Shown here: in pieces, positions 1 to 12,400 of the stretch
How the letters are laid out: the number at the start of each line of letters is the position of its first letter
Position numbering within the stretch: the stretch's first letter is position 1
DNA from: Siderastrea radians
Lineage: Eukaryota; Cnidaria; Anthozoa; Scleractinia; Rhizangiidae
DNA length: 64,000 nucleotides
Assembly (NCBI GenBank): GCA_964017195.1
Contig: OZ024896.1
Location: 34,678,807 to 34,742,806 of the forward strand
Reading direction: 5' to 3'
Made by a program: the position numbers and the translations under genes
The notes under the pieces: model-generated
Database searches by the model: none
The model's input: only the letters and a program-made list of their open reading frames with translations
Told to the model about the DNA's origin: nothing

Positions 1-1730
1 TTATTTTATGCTACTAGTGGTACATGTAAATGTCAAAAAATGCTTGTAAATACTCCTGACAGTGACTGTTTACATGCCCATGGATACTAAATGAATTCAT
101 TAGATGACATGTGCAGGGCAGGATAGCTTTTTCTGACTGGTTTGTGTCAACTCATCCAGCCACTCACCCATCATCTTGCAAATGCATGTCTATACAACTG
201 TGCCAGCAAGACTGTAGGGTAGTACTAATAATAAATACATGAAATACAGTATTTGTGTGAGAGCTGTATTCGTTTTACATGCATGTATGCGGATACTCAT
301 TGAACTCACCAGCTCTGCACTGCATTTTCAAAATAATGTCTGTGAACTTTAGTCTTGGCATCTACCATTAGGTGAACCTGTTGGTGCAAAATTCGTACGT
401 AAAGGTAACGTCTCCCACTCCAGGACTGCTACATATGACACATAATGGCATTACAAGCTAAATAAATTCATAAGGAATAAGGACACCAAAAAGGTCTCGG
501 AAAGAAGACTGGATAAGTACTGGAAACATATATATAAAATCATCCCCTTTCCAAGCCAGGCTTGACTATTCCCCTCTACAGAGACATCAATAATTATTTT
601 TGTTATTTATTACACCTGCTTAGCACTTTATAGCCTGTATATGGCCAGTTATTCCTACACTGTAATGCTACACTGCACACAAAATTAACAATGAGCAAAC
701 TAGGCCACAAAAGGAGTGGGGAGAGTGAAAGCCACGTCAAACACCCCCCCCCCCCCTTGCAGCCTAGTTTGCTCAATAATAACTTTGGGTGAGAACAGAT
801 GGCTACGTAAACTAACTGCTGTGCTATTTTTAGTGACAAATAGGCTAAAATGTTGAAAACATGTTCACATTCTCTGCACTTTCCCACATTGGAAGAAGAT
901 ATCTTGTCAGCTCTAACAAGAAGAGTATTAACTAATGGGACCCTAATGCAGGAAATGATGTTATGTTAAATGTTCAATGTTTTTAGCCTGTGTGAAACCA
1001 TTTTTTAGACTTTTATTATTGATTCCTGGTTGCAATTTTAGTATTTTTTGTATGTGTATTATCTTCTTCTACATTTTTATTCATTTTGACTGGATCAACA
1101 TATTTTGACTTGGTGTATTCAGTTTACAAGATATCCCATAAAAAATAAACTCAAACCAATATGGCATCAAATTTGTGAAATCATTTTTCCCACCAAAAAT
1201 GCCAAAATCTGAAAATCTAAAACTGAAGGGTTTTTAGAAGGACAAGTTCTATATTTGGTAAAATTTCAGGTTGAGAAATAAATGTTCACTGCATTCTTTA
1301 GTTCATGCATGCCCACCACCTTTGCCTCTGGAATCCTCTTTTGATCACCTTTCTTAACAACATTTTCCCATCATTTTTACCAGATAAAAGGTGTTAAAGA
1401 CCACAAGGTCTAGTGATGAATGATCTCGGTGAACAAATTTCCCATTTAGCAAATCTCAAAACTAAATATGAAATCTACGATCCAAATTTTACTACAGCAA
1501 CATCTAAAAGCTTTCATGACAGAGCTAACAAATCTTTAGTCTTGAGGGGGGTACTCAATTAAGTTTTTTACTGGAAGGTTTTGCCCAGAGGTTCATACCC
1601 TTACCCCTTAATATACTAATTTTTACCAAAATTGCACCCCTTTCTTATACCTCAGGGATAAGCCAAAACAATAAAATTTCCCATAATCACCACATGTTTC
1701 CTGGGCTTTCAGTCGTTCTGGTTCAGTTGC
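1..1730. other. Intergenic, no supported gene
   Basis: No exon-like stretch with a recognisable protein is seen. The region is AT-rich, with a C homopolymer around 744-757. From about 1540 there is a stretch of the type GGGGGGTACTC followed by repeated 'cccctt' and 'accaaaatt' phrases that recurs elsewhere in the window, so it is probably dispersed repeat. Short open frames here have no domain content. Confidence 0.5.
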
Positions 1731-2347
1731 TTAACCCCTTGACTCCTAGGTGTACATTTTGTCCTAAATAAGGTTCTGAAAGGTCCCATACTGTGTTTAA
1801 AGACACTTTATGTGTCTTATATGAAGTATTTACATTCTTGTTTTGCTTTCGACGAGTATTCACCATTTTAGAGCTGTTTTTCTTTGAGATTTTCTCGTTC
1901 TGTGTTTACAAATACCTTTTAAAATGGCTTCCCATTTTGGAGGAAGAGGAAGAGATTCGCCAAATCTGCTGTAAAGTGCTTGATAGCAGCGACAATTTGT
2001 GGGCAAATTCGTCTGATTATTTGGCTGGAGATTCAAGCAACAATTGAGAGTCAAAACATGTTGTAATGCCTCTAATGATAACATGAAGAGCGAATGCGCT
2101 CTTTGACAGCTACAACTGGTAGAGTTTTAGCTGGAAGACGATACAAATGACCACGAACAGCTCAGTAAAACCCTACTTCTCAGTGGAGTGCAATGAATGG
2201 TTTGTGGAAACTCTTACATGTCTACTTTGTAAATATACATGATTAAAAACACTATACTCGCAAAAGGGAAGTTGTAAGAGGCTATTTTATGTGTGCATGT
2301 CAATGATAGTTGAAAATTACTGAAAAAGTCGGGAGTCAAAGGCTTAA
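1731..2347. mobile_element. TTAA-flanked TIR element (piggyBac-like MITE)
   Basis: The left end reads TTAACCCCTTGACTCC and the right end, reverse complemented, reads TTAAGCCTTTGACTCC. TTAA target duplications with termini starting CCC/GCC are typical of piggyBac-type elements. The interior (about 600 bp) has no transposase, so it would be non-autonomous. The open frames inside on both strands have no recognisable domain. The TIRs are clear; the superfamily is inferred from the TTAA and terminal bases only. Confidence 0.5.
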
Positions 2348-3720
2348 GGATGCAAGCTTTTCTGTGTTTCGCATCATCATTTCTACCAAAATTTGGCACC
2401 CTTTCATATGCTTTGCTTTATCTACCGTCTCTTCCACTTTGCAGCCAGTTTTGTGACCCTTTCATATACTAAAATGACAATTTTCCCTACCATTTTGTAT
2501 ACTGCCCAAGTTTAAACATAGGTACGCAATGCGTGCTGAGCCAGTGACGTTTTGTTCCACAATATGGTGAAATTTATGAACACAACCTATGGGTTTCACA
2601 CCACAGCAGTGCAGACTGTGCGGTCTCCTCCATCTTCCCCGACAACTTGCGGCTAATGTAACATGTCTTTGCCAGAGCAAGGAATATTCATTTATCATAA
2701 AACAGGGCAACGAGCAGCGTGACTATGTGACAGTTAATTATATCCTGACATTAGAATTGCATGCGAAGTAAATAAAGCAAAGTTCTTCATTCCCTTTTCC
2801 TCAAAAACAACATATCCTAACACATCAGTTTCTTGCATTTTTTATGTATTCAAGTCCTCCTAGGCATTAAAAAAATGCAAGATTCAGTAGGTCTCTATTA
2901 GAATGCTTTGTCACTTGCGTTCAGTTCGAGATGTTGTAACGTTGCGTTACATTCACGAGCAGCTGTCAACTATGCAAATCTGTTCAACATACGCTTTGAA
3001 CTATAAATAACCCCAAAGTAAAGTTTGGTATCTTGTAAAGATTTTATTCCAATTAATTGACCACCACTGTAACTTGGATTTTTAATACTAGTTTTATTCA
3101 AGTTTTTCAGTTTTAGGAATAGCTAGGGAACAAGCCCCCGCAAATTCCGATTTTACTTTGTCTAATTTGCATAAGCGGGTTGAAATTTGATATACACAGC
3201 GTCTCACAGTTCTTCCATTTTAGAACCCGTTTTGGTTGTAGTTTTTGTAGCCGGATAAATATTTTGCTTTGCTTTCAAACAGCACAGGACCAAAATATTT
3301 TTATCCACCTTGCTTTTTCAAAAATAAATAAATTGTAGGCAAAAACCGCTTGCCTCTCAGCTGGGGATTCTCATTATTTATCTTTCTTTTGTAATTCTAC
3401 TAGAAAGCGAAAAACAATCGATGCCGTCAAGCTGGTCAGAAGTCAAAATGTTCTTCTACGAAAACTAATAATTCCACTTGGAAATTAATAAAGGAAAACA
3501 AACACAAACAACATGTACATGAATTCACGCACTTGGATCTCAAATTGACGAGCACATCTTTTGTATAATTTCTGATACGTTTGCCGTAGTGAAAATTTGT
3601 ACGACGGCTAATTTAGCGCAGGACTACATCACAAATAAAATCCTGCCAGACCTAAAGCATACAAAACAGCGCATTCGAAGTAACATTAAATAGTTCCTGT
3701 TGATCGCAAAACACTTCAAA
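2348..3720. other. Intergenic, no supported gene
   Basis: AT-rich sequence with short phrases such as 'ccctttcatat' repeated at 2400 and 2458, which suggests old dispersed repeat. No splice-bounded exon with recognisable protein was found on either strand. Confidence 0.4.
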
Positions 3721-4008
3721 GCCCGGGGGTCGTATTCCCATGGTATAATCTGTACGGGCACGTGCCGCTGATAAGAAGGGTTTCAGTGTCCCGGGTGGCA
3801 CACCCCTACCCAACATCTCACAGAATACCACCCCGGCCTCACAGACGAGGACAAATTTTTACCGTTGGACAACGCTGTTCTTTAGGCTTTGAAGACATTA
3901 GCCACTGACGACTTTCGTGACATCATTGGCTAAAAAAGGCACCCCTTTCGGGAAGAACCTCCCCGTATAGCACACTATAGGGGGTACCCCCTCCCCCCCA
4001 GGTCTTAA
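3721..4008. repeat. GC-rich dispersed element with inverted ends
   Basis: Begins CCCGGGGGTCGTATTCCCAT and ends with a related inverted sequence around TATAGGGGGTACCCCC. The block is GC-rich against AT-rich surroundings, has no open frame, and shares wording ('ccccggggg', 'caccccc') with a second stretch at about 16865-17000. It is best read as a MITE- or SINE-like dispersed repeat. No clean target duplication was found. Confidence 0.4.
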
Positions 4009-4128
4009 GTCTATTGCATTAACATGATCCATGAGAACTTAAAAATTACCACTAAAACTGAATCCTGAGCAATCTCTTAAGAATCCATTAATTCAAAAAC
4101 ATATTCACCAACACCCCCCCTTACAATT

Positions 4129-4965
4129 CAGGGCTCAAAGTTAACGACCAGCTGGTCGCACATGCGACTAGATTTTTTATTGTGCACCTAAAAAATCATG
4201 TGTTATCGCACGTGCACGCCTAAAAAGCCCGAGCCGTTCAGTGCGATCAACTGAATCGCTACTCGACTCTGCTTTCTAACCTGATAGTCCTTATGTACTC
4301 CGACTGGTTAGACACGAAACGGAAGCTTGAAATAATATATTCAAAGGTAGATATAACACAACCAGGCTCCAAATAATAAAGTTTCATCATTTTCCTTGCA
4401 TCAGTGTGTGTTTTATTGGTCGTTTCCCCCTGTGGTTTCTCCGAACTCCGAGATCCATTTTCTTCTCGACGTTTCCATTCCATCACAGACTCTTTTCGGT
4501 TTTTTAAAGACTCCGTTGACACGTGTGAGTGAAGGCTACCTTTAAAACACGTGCTTCTTGCGCAATCGAGTTTGCGTTGCCGATGTGAAAGTCAATGGAT
4601 GCGACAATTTTAAACACAAGACACTTACTAAGCACTCGAAGAGTAAGAGCCGTTAAGTGTAATACTTCCTGAGATTGAGAAGTAAGGTTGATTTAACATA
4701 TAGTAACATATAGTAAGAGCCTGAAAGGACCCCCCCCCCCCCCAGGAAAGGAACAAACACAGGATTGAAATAAAAGATAACATACTGATAAAAGAATACT
4801 GAACCAACGTCTGAAGCTTTCTGATTTTTCTTTTTGGTGCTACCAGTATTTTAAGCTGTGCTCCTAACATTTTTAGCTGTGCGCCTAAAATTTTGGCAGT
4901 GCGCCTAGAAATTTCCACCTGGTGGCACAAGTGCTCCCAAAGCCAAAAATAAACTTTGAGCCCTG
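4129..4965. mobile_element. TIR element with CAGGGCTCAAAGTT ends (hAT-like)
   Basis: Perfect 14-bp terminal inverted repeats: CAGGGCTCAAAGTT at 4129-4142 and its complement at 4952-4965. The flanks carry a direct repeat CAATT (4124-4128 and 4966-4970), so a 5-bp target duplication is possible. CAGGG-type ends resemble hAT elements, some of which make 5-bp duplications. Near the right end the phrase 'tgcgcctaaaa' is repeated as subterminal repeats, with related words near the left end. A minus-strand open frame inside (about 4259-4522) has no recognisable domain. The element is probably non-autonomous. Confidence 0.55.
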
Positions 4966-5072
4966 CAATTATACTTGTATTATGAATGATTGTGTTGAAC
5001 GTACAGATGTACATGTATGAGCTGACAATGAGACCATACAACAAAAGGGGTGAAATAACTAAGGGCAGATGA

Positions 5073-5313
5073 TAGCCTGAGAAAACAGCTGACATCTCAC
5101 GAGGTCGCCACATGAGCTCTCGCCAAACTACAGAAATTCCATACTGATGATGCGTCACAACCCAGATCTAGGTAGTGCTTCTGATCAGAAGCACTACCTA
5201 GATCTGGGTAGTGACGTGTCATCAGTATGGAATTTCTGCGCTTGTTACTCAGATGCCGTTTTGCGAGGGCTCAAGTGGCAAGCTCGCGAAATGTCGGCTG
5301 TTTTCTCAGGTTA
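5073..5313. mobile_element. Palindromic foldback MITE, Mutator-like
   Basis: Nearly the whole 241-bp unit folds on itself. The ends read TAGCCTGAGAAAACAGC and, from the other side, TAACCTGAGAAAACAGC, and the centre is a near-perfect palindrome around 'gcttctgatcagaagc'. Flanks GGCAGATGA and GGTGGATGA match at 7 of 9 positions, suggesting a decayed 9-bp target duplication. The TAACCTG start and 9-bp duplication are shared with the element at 56001-58587. Confidence 0.6.
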
Positions 5314-5405
5314 GGTGGATGAGGAATAGAGGATAGACTAGGAAGAAGACTAGGAGTGAGTGAGTGTAGGAGTGAGTGTACTGTGTTCTATGTTTTTGCC
5401 CTATT

Positions 5406-6030
5406 TTAAATTGGCAGGAGTACCCCTCCCCCCCCTCCCAAACTATGTTGCACAGCCAAGCTGACACACCCACTCCCCCCAGCCAACTGCATGCTCAGTC
5501 TTTCTACTAGTTGGTTTTCTGAAGTGCACAAGTGAGTTAAAAATAAGAGGTTGGGCAAGTCCTCAAATTTTGGTCTGCAAAATCTTTTAGCACATAATTT
5601 GCGTTTTACATGTAGTAAACTTAAAACTGACATCACACTTTAAGACCATCGTTGAAGCTTGTGCAATTGCAAAGTAAGTACTTGCGTTTTTCGAGCTCAA
5701 ACAGTTCACTTCTACTTTAGGTAATTGCCATCAAAACAAAAGAAAAGAGCGTCTTTGACGTCTGTTAAGACAAATACTTGCCTTTAAGAAAAAGGCACAA
5801 ATCATCGCCATCAACATGTGCTGCAGAAGTCACCGTGAATCGTTCCACACACCTTCCTGCCAAATGGAAATAGAATAAGCCGCATTAGTCACTTATTACG
5901 AAGGGGATAACTGTTTCTCTTAATAAATCTTTATCACAACGTTACAAACCTTAAAACATGGGAAAAACAACTGGTCAGAGGACCTTTAAGCTTGCCCGGT
6001 TCGCCGAAAGTGTGTCTTCCACCCGCCATT
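5406..6030 (-). CDS. Possible start of an unidentified gene divergent from METTL4
   Basis: On the minus strand an ATG at 6030 in a good context (aaaaATGGCGG) opens a frame starting MAGGRHTFGEPGKLK that reaches a plausible donor AAG|GTTTGT near 5948. Around 5770-5855 an exon-like block with an AG acceptor can be read in frame as CVERFTVTSAAHVDGDD and ends at a consensus-looking GC donor (AG|GCAAGT). A third open block near 5450-5632 follows an AG acceptor. The phases can be joined, but only with a shifted acceptor and a GC-AG intron, so the model is weak. I do not recognise the protein. The position, head-to-head with METTL4 and about 415 bp away, would fit a bidirectional promoter. Confidence 0.25.
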
Positions 6031-6444
6031 TTTGAATCCGAAGTTCGTTCCCAGGGTCCACCCTGAACTGTGTATATTGCGCGATTACACGCGTGGAAAC
6101 CGCGTTACTCCAAGTCGTTGCAAAACGCACCCCAACCTCCCCAACTAATCTCCGGGAGACAAAATCAAAGGTATACAGGCTAAGGTATAACAGTACTGCC
6201 AAAAAGATAACTGATATATTTTGCTCTTCAGTCTTCATTCGTAGTGGCCTTGCAAAACGACAGAAATTTGTCATCAGAAAAGCGGCTTTATCTCTCTTTC
6301 CCCTAGCCCTACCCCTGTCAAATGGATTTCTATGTCTTGTTCCCAGTGCTCCACCAAGTAGTAAGCACGCAAATATTCCCTGGGACATTTTTGAAATCAC
6401 AAAAACTTGAAAAAGCACATACACCGATTGATGAAAACGTTAAA

Positions 6445-9400
6445 ATGGCTGTGATCGGCCGATCCGAAAGCGGATTTCTTGTTGATCATGAAAGGAGTAT
6501 TTCTGAATCCGTTTCAGCGCTCTCGTTGTCATCTAAGGAAGGTTTATTCGCCCTGTTTGAGCCGTACTTTCGTCCCTCTTATTCAGCTGATAACAACAGC
6601 TATGGCAAACTGAAACGAAAGGTAAACTGCAGTAGATTTATTAAGTGAGGATTTCGATGAATTAGAACGTTTCTTATGAGGGAATCGCGTGAATTATGTA
6701 CAGCTAGATTAAGATATACAACCTAAGACAAACGTTCCTGGGAAGCAAACATATTACAGTGTACATGTAACTTCGCATCCGGATGTTTCGATCAGAGCTA
6801 TTGTAGCTCAGTGCAGGCACGAACGTCTGCTATTCTGGTCACGAATGTGGTTTGCGTATGTGTACCTAAGGTCAGTCCGGACCTCCACAGAATTTAGCCC
6901 TTGATGTTTTCCACACACTGTGTGTGAGGTTTTAATACCTCTTCTTGGCTTCTCATAGAAAGTGCTAAATAAGAAGTTCTGTCTTTTTATAAACCAGAGA
7001 ACAAACTGAGGCTTGCGTGCACATTGCACACGCCAAGTTAGTGGGGATCCCCATGGGTAGCTCGACCCCCACTGACCTCCTTTCCATGCTTGACTCTTTT
7101 CAGTAATGGAATATTTTTTTTTATGCCTCAGCGAAAGAAACCTTTGAAAGTTGGTCCCACAGAGGAGGATGTAGAAGCAGCTATATACCATAAGAAGGTA
7201 CCTCTAATAAACAAACAATAATTTTAAACACTTGGGTACTAACTATGGTATCGGCAAAGTGTCTGCCAACCATTAATTAACATACATTGCGTTAATTCTT
7301 GCTCGACACAGGGTTAATCCGCTGAGATCAGGTCAACATATTACTGAGTGGTTTATTTACTGAGCATCAACCAATCTAAATTAAATTAATTGTTACGTAC
7401 AAAAAATACATAAAAGGAGATTAACCCTATCGATGACATTATTGACTACAATATAACCAGCTAATTTTAAAAAAATTCTTAATTTACTTTTAAAAGTATT
7501 AAAAATTGTCTCTTCAGTAATTTCTTTAGGGATTTGAGCCAATAAAATCATGAGATACATGACATACCAATTCATACTTGGTGGCTGTTCTGCAATTGTT
7601 GTCCTGTTAACTTATAACAATATGTAAAATCTCTATTTCTACAAGGTGAAAGAAACTATTGCCACAACAGTAGAGAACCTTCTTAGGACTGGACTCAGTA
7701 TTAGTCATTTTTGTTCTGCAAATAAACACATTGAGCAAGACATTGCAGTGCCAGGTAACCTTTGTAGAGTCTAGTCCAACCACAGAGCAATCCAACATTC
7801 AAAACTCCCTTAGGTGGACACAATTTGGAAAACATTCAAGTGTCCTCTCAGGAGATGTGTCAACTTATGGGAGGTACCGTATTTTCTCGATTAAACACCA
7901 GGCCCCGAATAAACACTGGGTATAAAAGAGGGAATTGTAAATAAGCCCCTCAGACATTTATTTGTTGTATAATAAGCTTAAGATTTAAGGGCAAGATACA
8001 CAGCTGCCAAGAAAAATGAATAATGACCCTTTCTTAAAAAATGAAGGCCCCAAATAAACTGCTGATTCAAAGAAACGCCGGGTCTACCATGCCAAGTTTG
8101 AAATAAATGCCAAGGGCATTTAATTGAGAAAATACGGTACTAAGAATATAAAGTGTGTGTGACTTATAGGAACACCACTGAGTGTTTACTAAGGAGAGAG
8201 AGAGAGTATGGAAGGCCAAAAATGAAGTGCTTTTGTCTGGCTTGGACCATGACAGGGTGCCCACTTAGGATAGGTGTCTGCCTATGGGAAGGTAAAAATG
8301 TAGTTTGTACCTGGATGGGACCACAATAGGGTGTCTACTTAGCTCAGGGATGTGTGCTTAAGAGAAGGTAATAATGTAGTGTTTTTATCTGGATTAAGGA
8401 CCAAAAATGAGTGACAGTTCGGGACAGGTAAAAAATTTAGTTATCTGACTGTGAACCCACCATTGTAATTCCACTTGGGAGAATGGTGTGTACCTAAGGG
8501 AGGTTTCCATTGGTGGAGCGTCAACGTTACTTCAAAACTTGTAATAGCTGACTGATACAGTAGCAACCATTGCAATATGCCATTGTATTACTACAGTGTG
8601 AAACAGATGCTAATCAGTTTAGGTGCTGAATTATTCCCCAGTTCTTTTAGCGTAAGATAATAATTATTATATGCTGCTTGAGTAGTTGACAAATTAATGA
8701 TCTTCATTTCTAGCTCTCCCTGAAGACAAGATAGATTTTGCTGGGTTATTAGCTGATGTGTCAACTTGCACCAGATGGGAATACAACAATCCATTAGAGG
8801 CTCTCATCGTAAATAATAGAGGTTACTAATAAAGTATTGCAATTGCTTTTGTGCAAATAATGATAATTAGAAAACATAATCAACCTGTCCCATCATATAC
8901 CACCATGTCAAGGTTTTAGCTTTTTCCTTGCAACAAATTCATTGGTACCCACGAAAATAAGTTGGGGGCAGGACGTTGTTGTGAAGAGGGATGAAGCATT
9001 GTATTTTCCCAGTTCTCCTCCTAGCCTGCTGTTAAACTTTTCCTTCCAGTAAAGTTTAATCAGCTTGTCCAAGTGATCTGCTTTCTTGGAGTTTCCGAGG
9101 TAGAAATGAACATTTTGTTACTGCATCGAAGGAGGCTTACGTTTTCCAATCTCCCTCCCTCCCATTCTTGGCACTACCAAGAGACTTGCTTGCAAACCCA
9201 ACTGAGTGAGTCTCAATACCGGACCCTACATGCAACTACAAGTTAACAGAGATGTTTTTAGTCAGCAATGTTTCTTTGATGTACACACTTGAAATATGCT
9301 TTTTTTTTAACAGATAAAAATTTAACAACTGAAAAGGACTTATTGGGTCGCCTGATTTGTCACCTTGATGACAAACCCGCAGTATTGAGCATCTCTGGAC

Positions 9401-12400
9401 AGCAGTACATTTTACCAGAAAGATGTAGTTTCTTGATGTCTGATGCAAGTAACTTAGAACCTCTTCTTACTCATGGTTAGTGAGTTAATTCGCCTAAAAG
9501 TATAAGTTTTAACAAATTTTATTTGCGACTTGAGAAAAGTGATGCCTTAGGAAGGTATGGCATAAATTAAAGTGGTCATTGGGATGATCTCATCTCAGGA
9601 TTTGACCCATAGACTCCAAAGCTATAATCACCTCATAAAAGCAAAATAAGCAGCACCATAGCTAGAGGCATACTGCTCAGTTTGGCTCCTAAATCTAAAT
9701 AGTCATACATTAGGGTTTTTTGAATGCAATAGATTATATTGAATTTACTTTTTCTTGAGAATTCTGGCATAACACCTCGTAAATGAAGCCCATAAGTTGA
9801 GTAACAGATTCTCCCACTGGATTTCTCTACACTGAGAGACACGCTTTTTTTTTATTTAAATTCCCACAGCCCAGCAAAATGGACTCTATAACTTGGTAGT
9901 GTTAGATCCTCCATGGTACAACAAGTCAGCAAGGCGTGGCTCAAAGTAAGAACTTACGCATCCATCAGTATTCTTTATAATGGGGCATTAGCCAAGCAGA
10001 AAGGGGGTATTTGATCTGTCTCCATTCCCACCCACAGTGACTCTTGAATATATGACAGTGAAATTTATGACTGTTATTTGCCTGAAAGCAAAATAAATCA
10101 CCCATATCAAGGGGAATTGAGCTGATTGGGCCAATATTTTTCGATGCAGGCTGGGGCATTTGAAAAGAAGTTATTCACAAATATCAAATGCTGTGCATCT
10201 GCCCCCCCCCCCCCCCCACCCAGCCTAACATTAATAAGTGCAATTTATCCTACATTGACTGCAGGCAGTTTGGTGTGTTTTTTGTAAAGTATTATTCATG
10301 AGAAGGAGATACGGCCACATGAAAGCTGAACTGAGGTCAAACGAGGCGGGAGGGGATGAGGGGAAGCCATGGACGAGCTTTCGCGCAGCCATTTCATCAA
10401 AAATTTTTGCTTCTGGTGAATTACCTTCTGAAAAACACCCCACCCCAAACCACCTGCTATGCAGGCTAACTGCAGTAAGTTGAATCTCTTATAAGCAACC
10501 AAATAGATGACAGTGATCTGTGACATTTTCCACTGGGATCCATGTGCACCTGCTACACATTTTATTAACCCTTTAAGCCCCAATATCAATATGCATATTC
10601 TCCTTAGTGTTCCCTATATATTTCTTACAGCACTAGTTGGGAGAATTTGCACAAACATCAATTCATTTTGACCTGTATGTTCGATGAAGTAGTGATATTG
10701 TAAGGAGAAATTAGATGCTTGTCACTATTGGGACTTAGAGGGTTAAGAGTTGTGAAAATTGAGAGTTCATAGTAGTATGATGGCATGTATATGCTCTTCT
10801 TCTCTCTAAAATTGGTGTGATTTTCTTGTGTCAAGGTTTAGTAAGAAAAGCTCCTCAGGGAGACATGCCAGGGAAAATCTCTTCTTTGATAAACTCAGAG
10901 CACATGGGAGTTGATGAAAACACATGAAAGTTGGTGCATGGTCGCAAGCTACAGTTTGCAACTCTTTTTTATTCTAAAATAATAAAACTTAGGCAGACTA
11001 AAACTTGATGAGATCACAAAAGAGTTGATGAGAGCAGATGACACAGTGAACGATTGAACTGTTATTGACTCTCAATTTTGATTTATCTTGGCTTACCTTT
11101 CTTATTCAAGCTATTTGTTGTATTGTTGTTTTTCTATCAAGGTATTCCTTCATGTCCTTATGGCAGATCAAATCTCTCCCAGTCCCCCATCTTCTTGCTC
11201 CTGGAGCTCTTGTGGGGATCTGGGTAACAAACAAACAGAAATACCTCCGGTTCACCAAGTCGGAGCTCTTTCCTCAATGGTCAGTTGAGCTTGTGGCCGA
11301 GTGGTACTGGGTCAAAGTTACAAGGAGAGGAGAACTGGTAACTGATTTGGATTCACCTCACAAGAAACCTTACGAACCATTGTTGATTGGTCGGTTCACA
11401 CCGAAGAAGGATTATTCAAGGACAGATTGTTTGAACTTCACAAAAGCAAGTTTGGCTAACAAAAACATGATGGAATTTGATTCTAAGCTGAGTGAATTAG
11501 ACAGTGGATTGTCCCCAAAGAGGAAAAGGAAAAAGGTTTATGAATTTAATGATGATGATGATAATGAGACTGAGAAGGGCTGTATCTGTGGTGTAGACAG
11601 AAATGTCACTACTATGACATCAGAGTTGATATCATTAGATTCTACTGATTTATGTCACATTGAGTGCAGTAAAAAGAAAAACAAACAGCTGGATCACTTG
11701 TTGCAAGACAAAGCTTCACAGGTTACAAGCAAACATTGCTTGAAATGTCAAAAACCTTTTCATGAGAATAAAGTGGATCTGTCAACTAACTTGAATTCAA
11801 AGTGTTTGAGTGATACTGATGAGCAAATTCACAACGACCAGACTTTGATAGAGTTTGCAGGGAAGCAGGCAAGCAAATGGGGTTGCGAAAATAACAAAGA
11901 TTTAAACTTGGAAGAAAGCGAGGGATACACTAACCTTGTTACAAACCAAACTGGCAAAGGTTTACAGTCATTTAGAAAGAGGGACTTTACACTGGAAGAA
12001 TGCGGTGTGCTACCATATCATCAAGTCATATGCAGTATACCTTGCAAGATCCATTCCAGGAAACCTCCTCTAAATGGTGAGTTTAACTCTGTCTTTATTA
12101 GCAGGGGTGACAGGGGGATTTAAACCTCTGTTTTCCCATACCCTTTACTCCCGGTTCCTGCCCTATTTTTGCTGCCTCCCTCCTCTTTGCGCTTTTTCAG
12201 TTGTAAAATATTGCTCAGTTTTGTGTAATTTTCCCTATTTCTCCTGCTTCCCTCCACCTTGGGAATCCTGCTTTCCGCCCCATTTTCTCCTGCCTCCCAT
12301 ACACCTCCTGCCCCCCTTTCTCCCGGGCTCCCCCCCCCCCGCCCCCCTCCACTTTATCAATAGCATGCAAGCTTGTTACTGGAAAATTTGAATGCACAAA

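Noticed and set aside
4628..5158. 176-aa minus-strand frame
   Set aside because: Runs across the ends of two TIR elements and contains repeated subterminal words; it is a repeat translation.
5975..6424. 149-aa minus-strand frame upstream of METTL4
   Set aside because: It has a hydrophobic stretch but no domain, overlaps another plus-strand frame, and the short alternative start at 6030 fits exon signals better.
11088..11288. Plus-strand frame overlapping METTL4 exon 7
   Set aside because: A shadow frame of the real exon.
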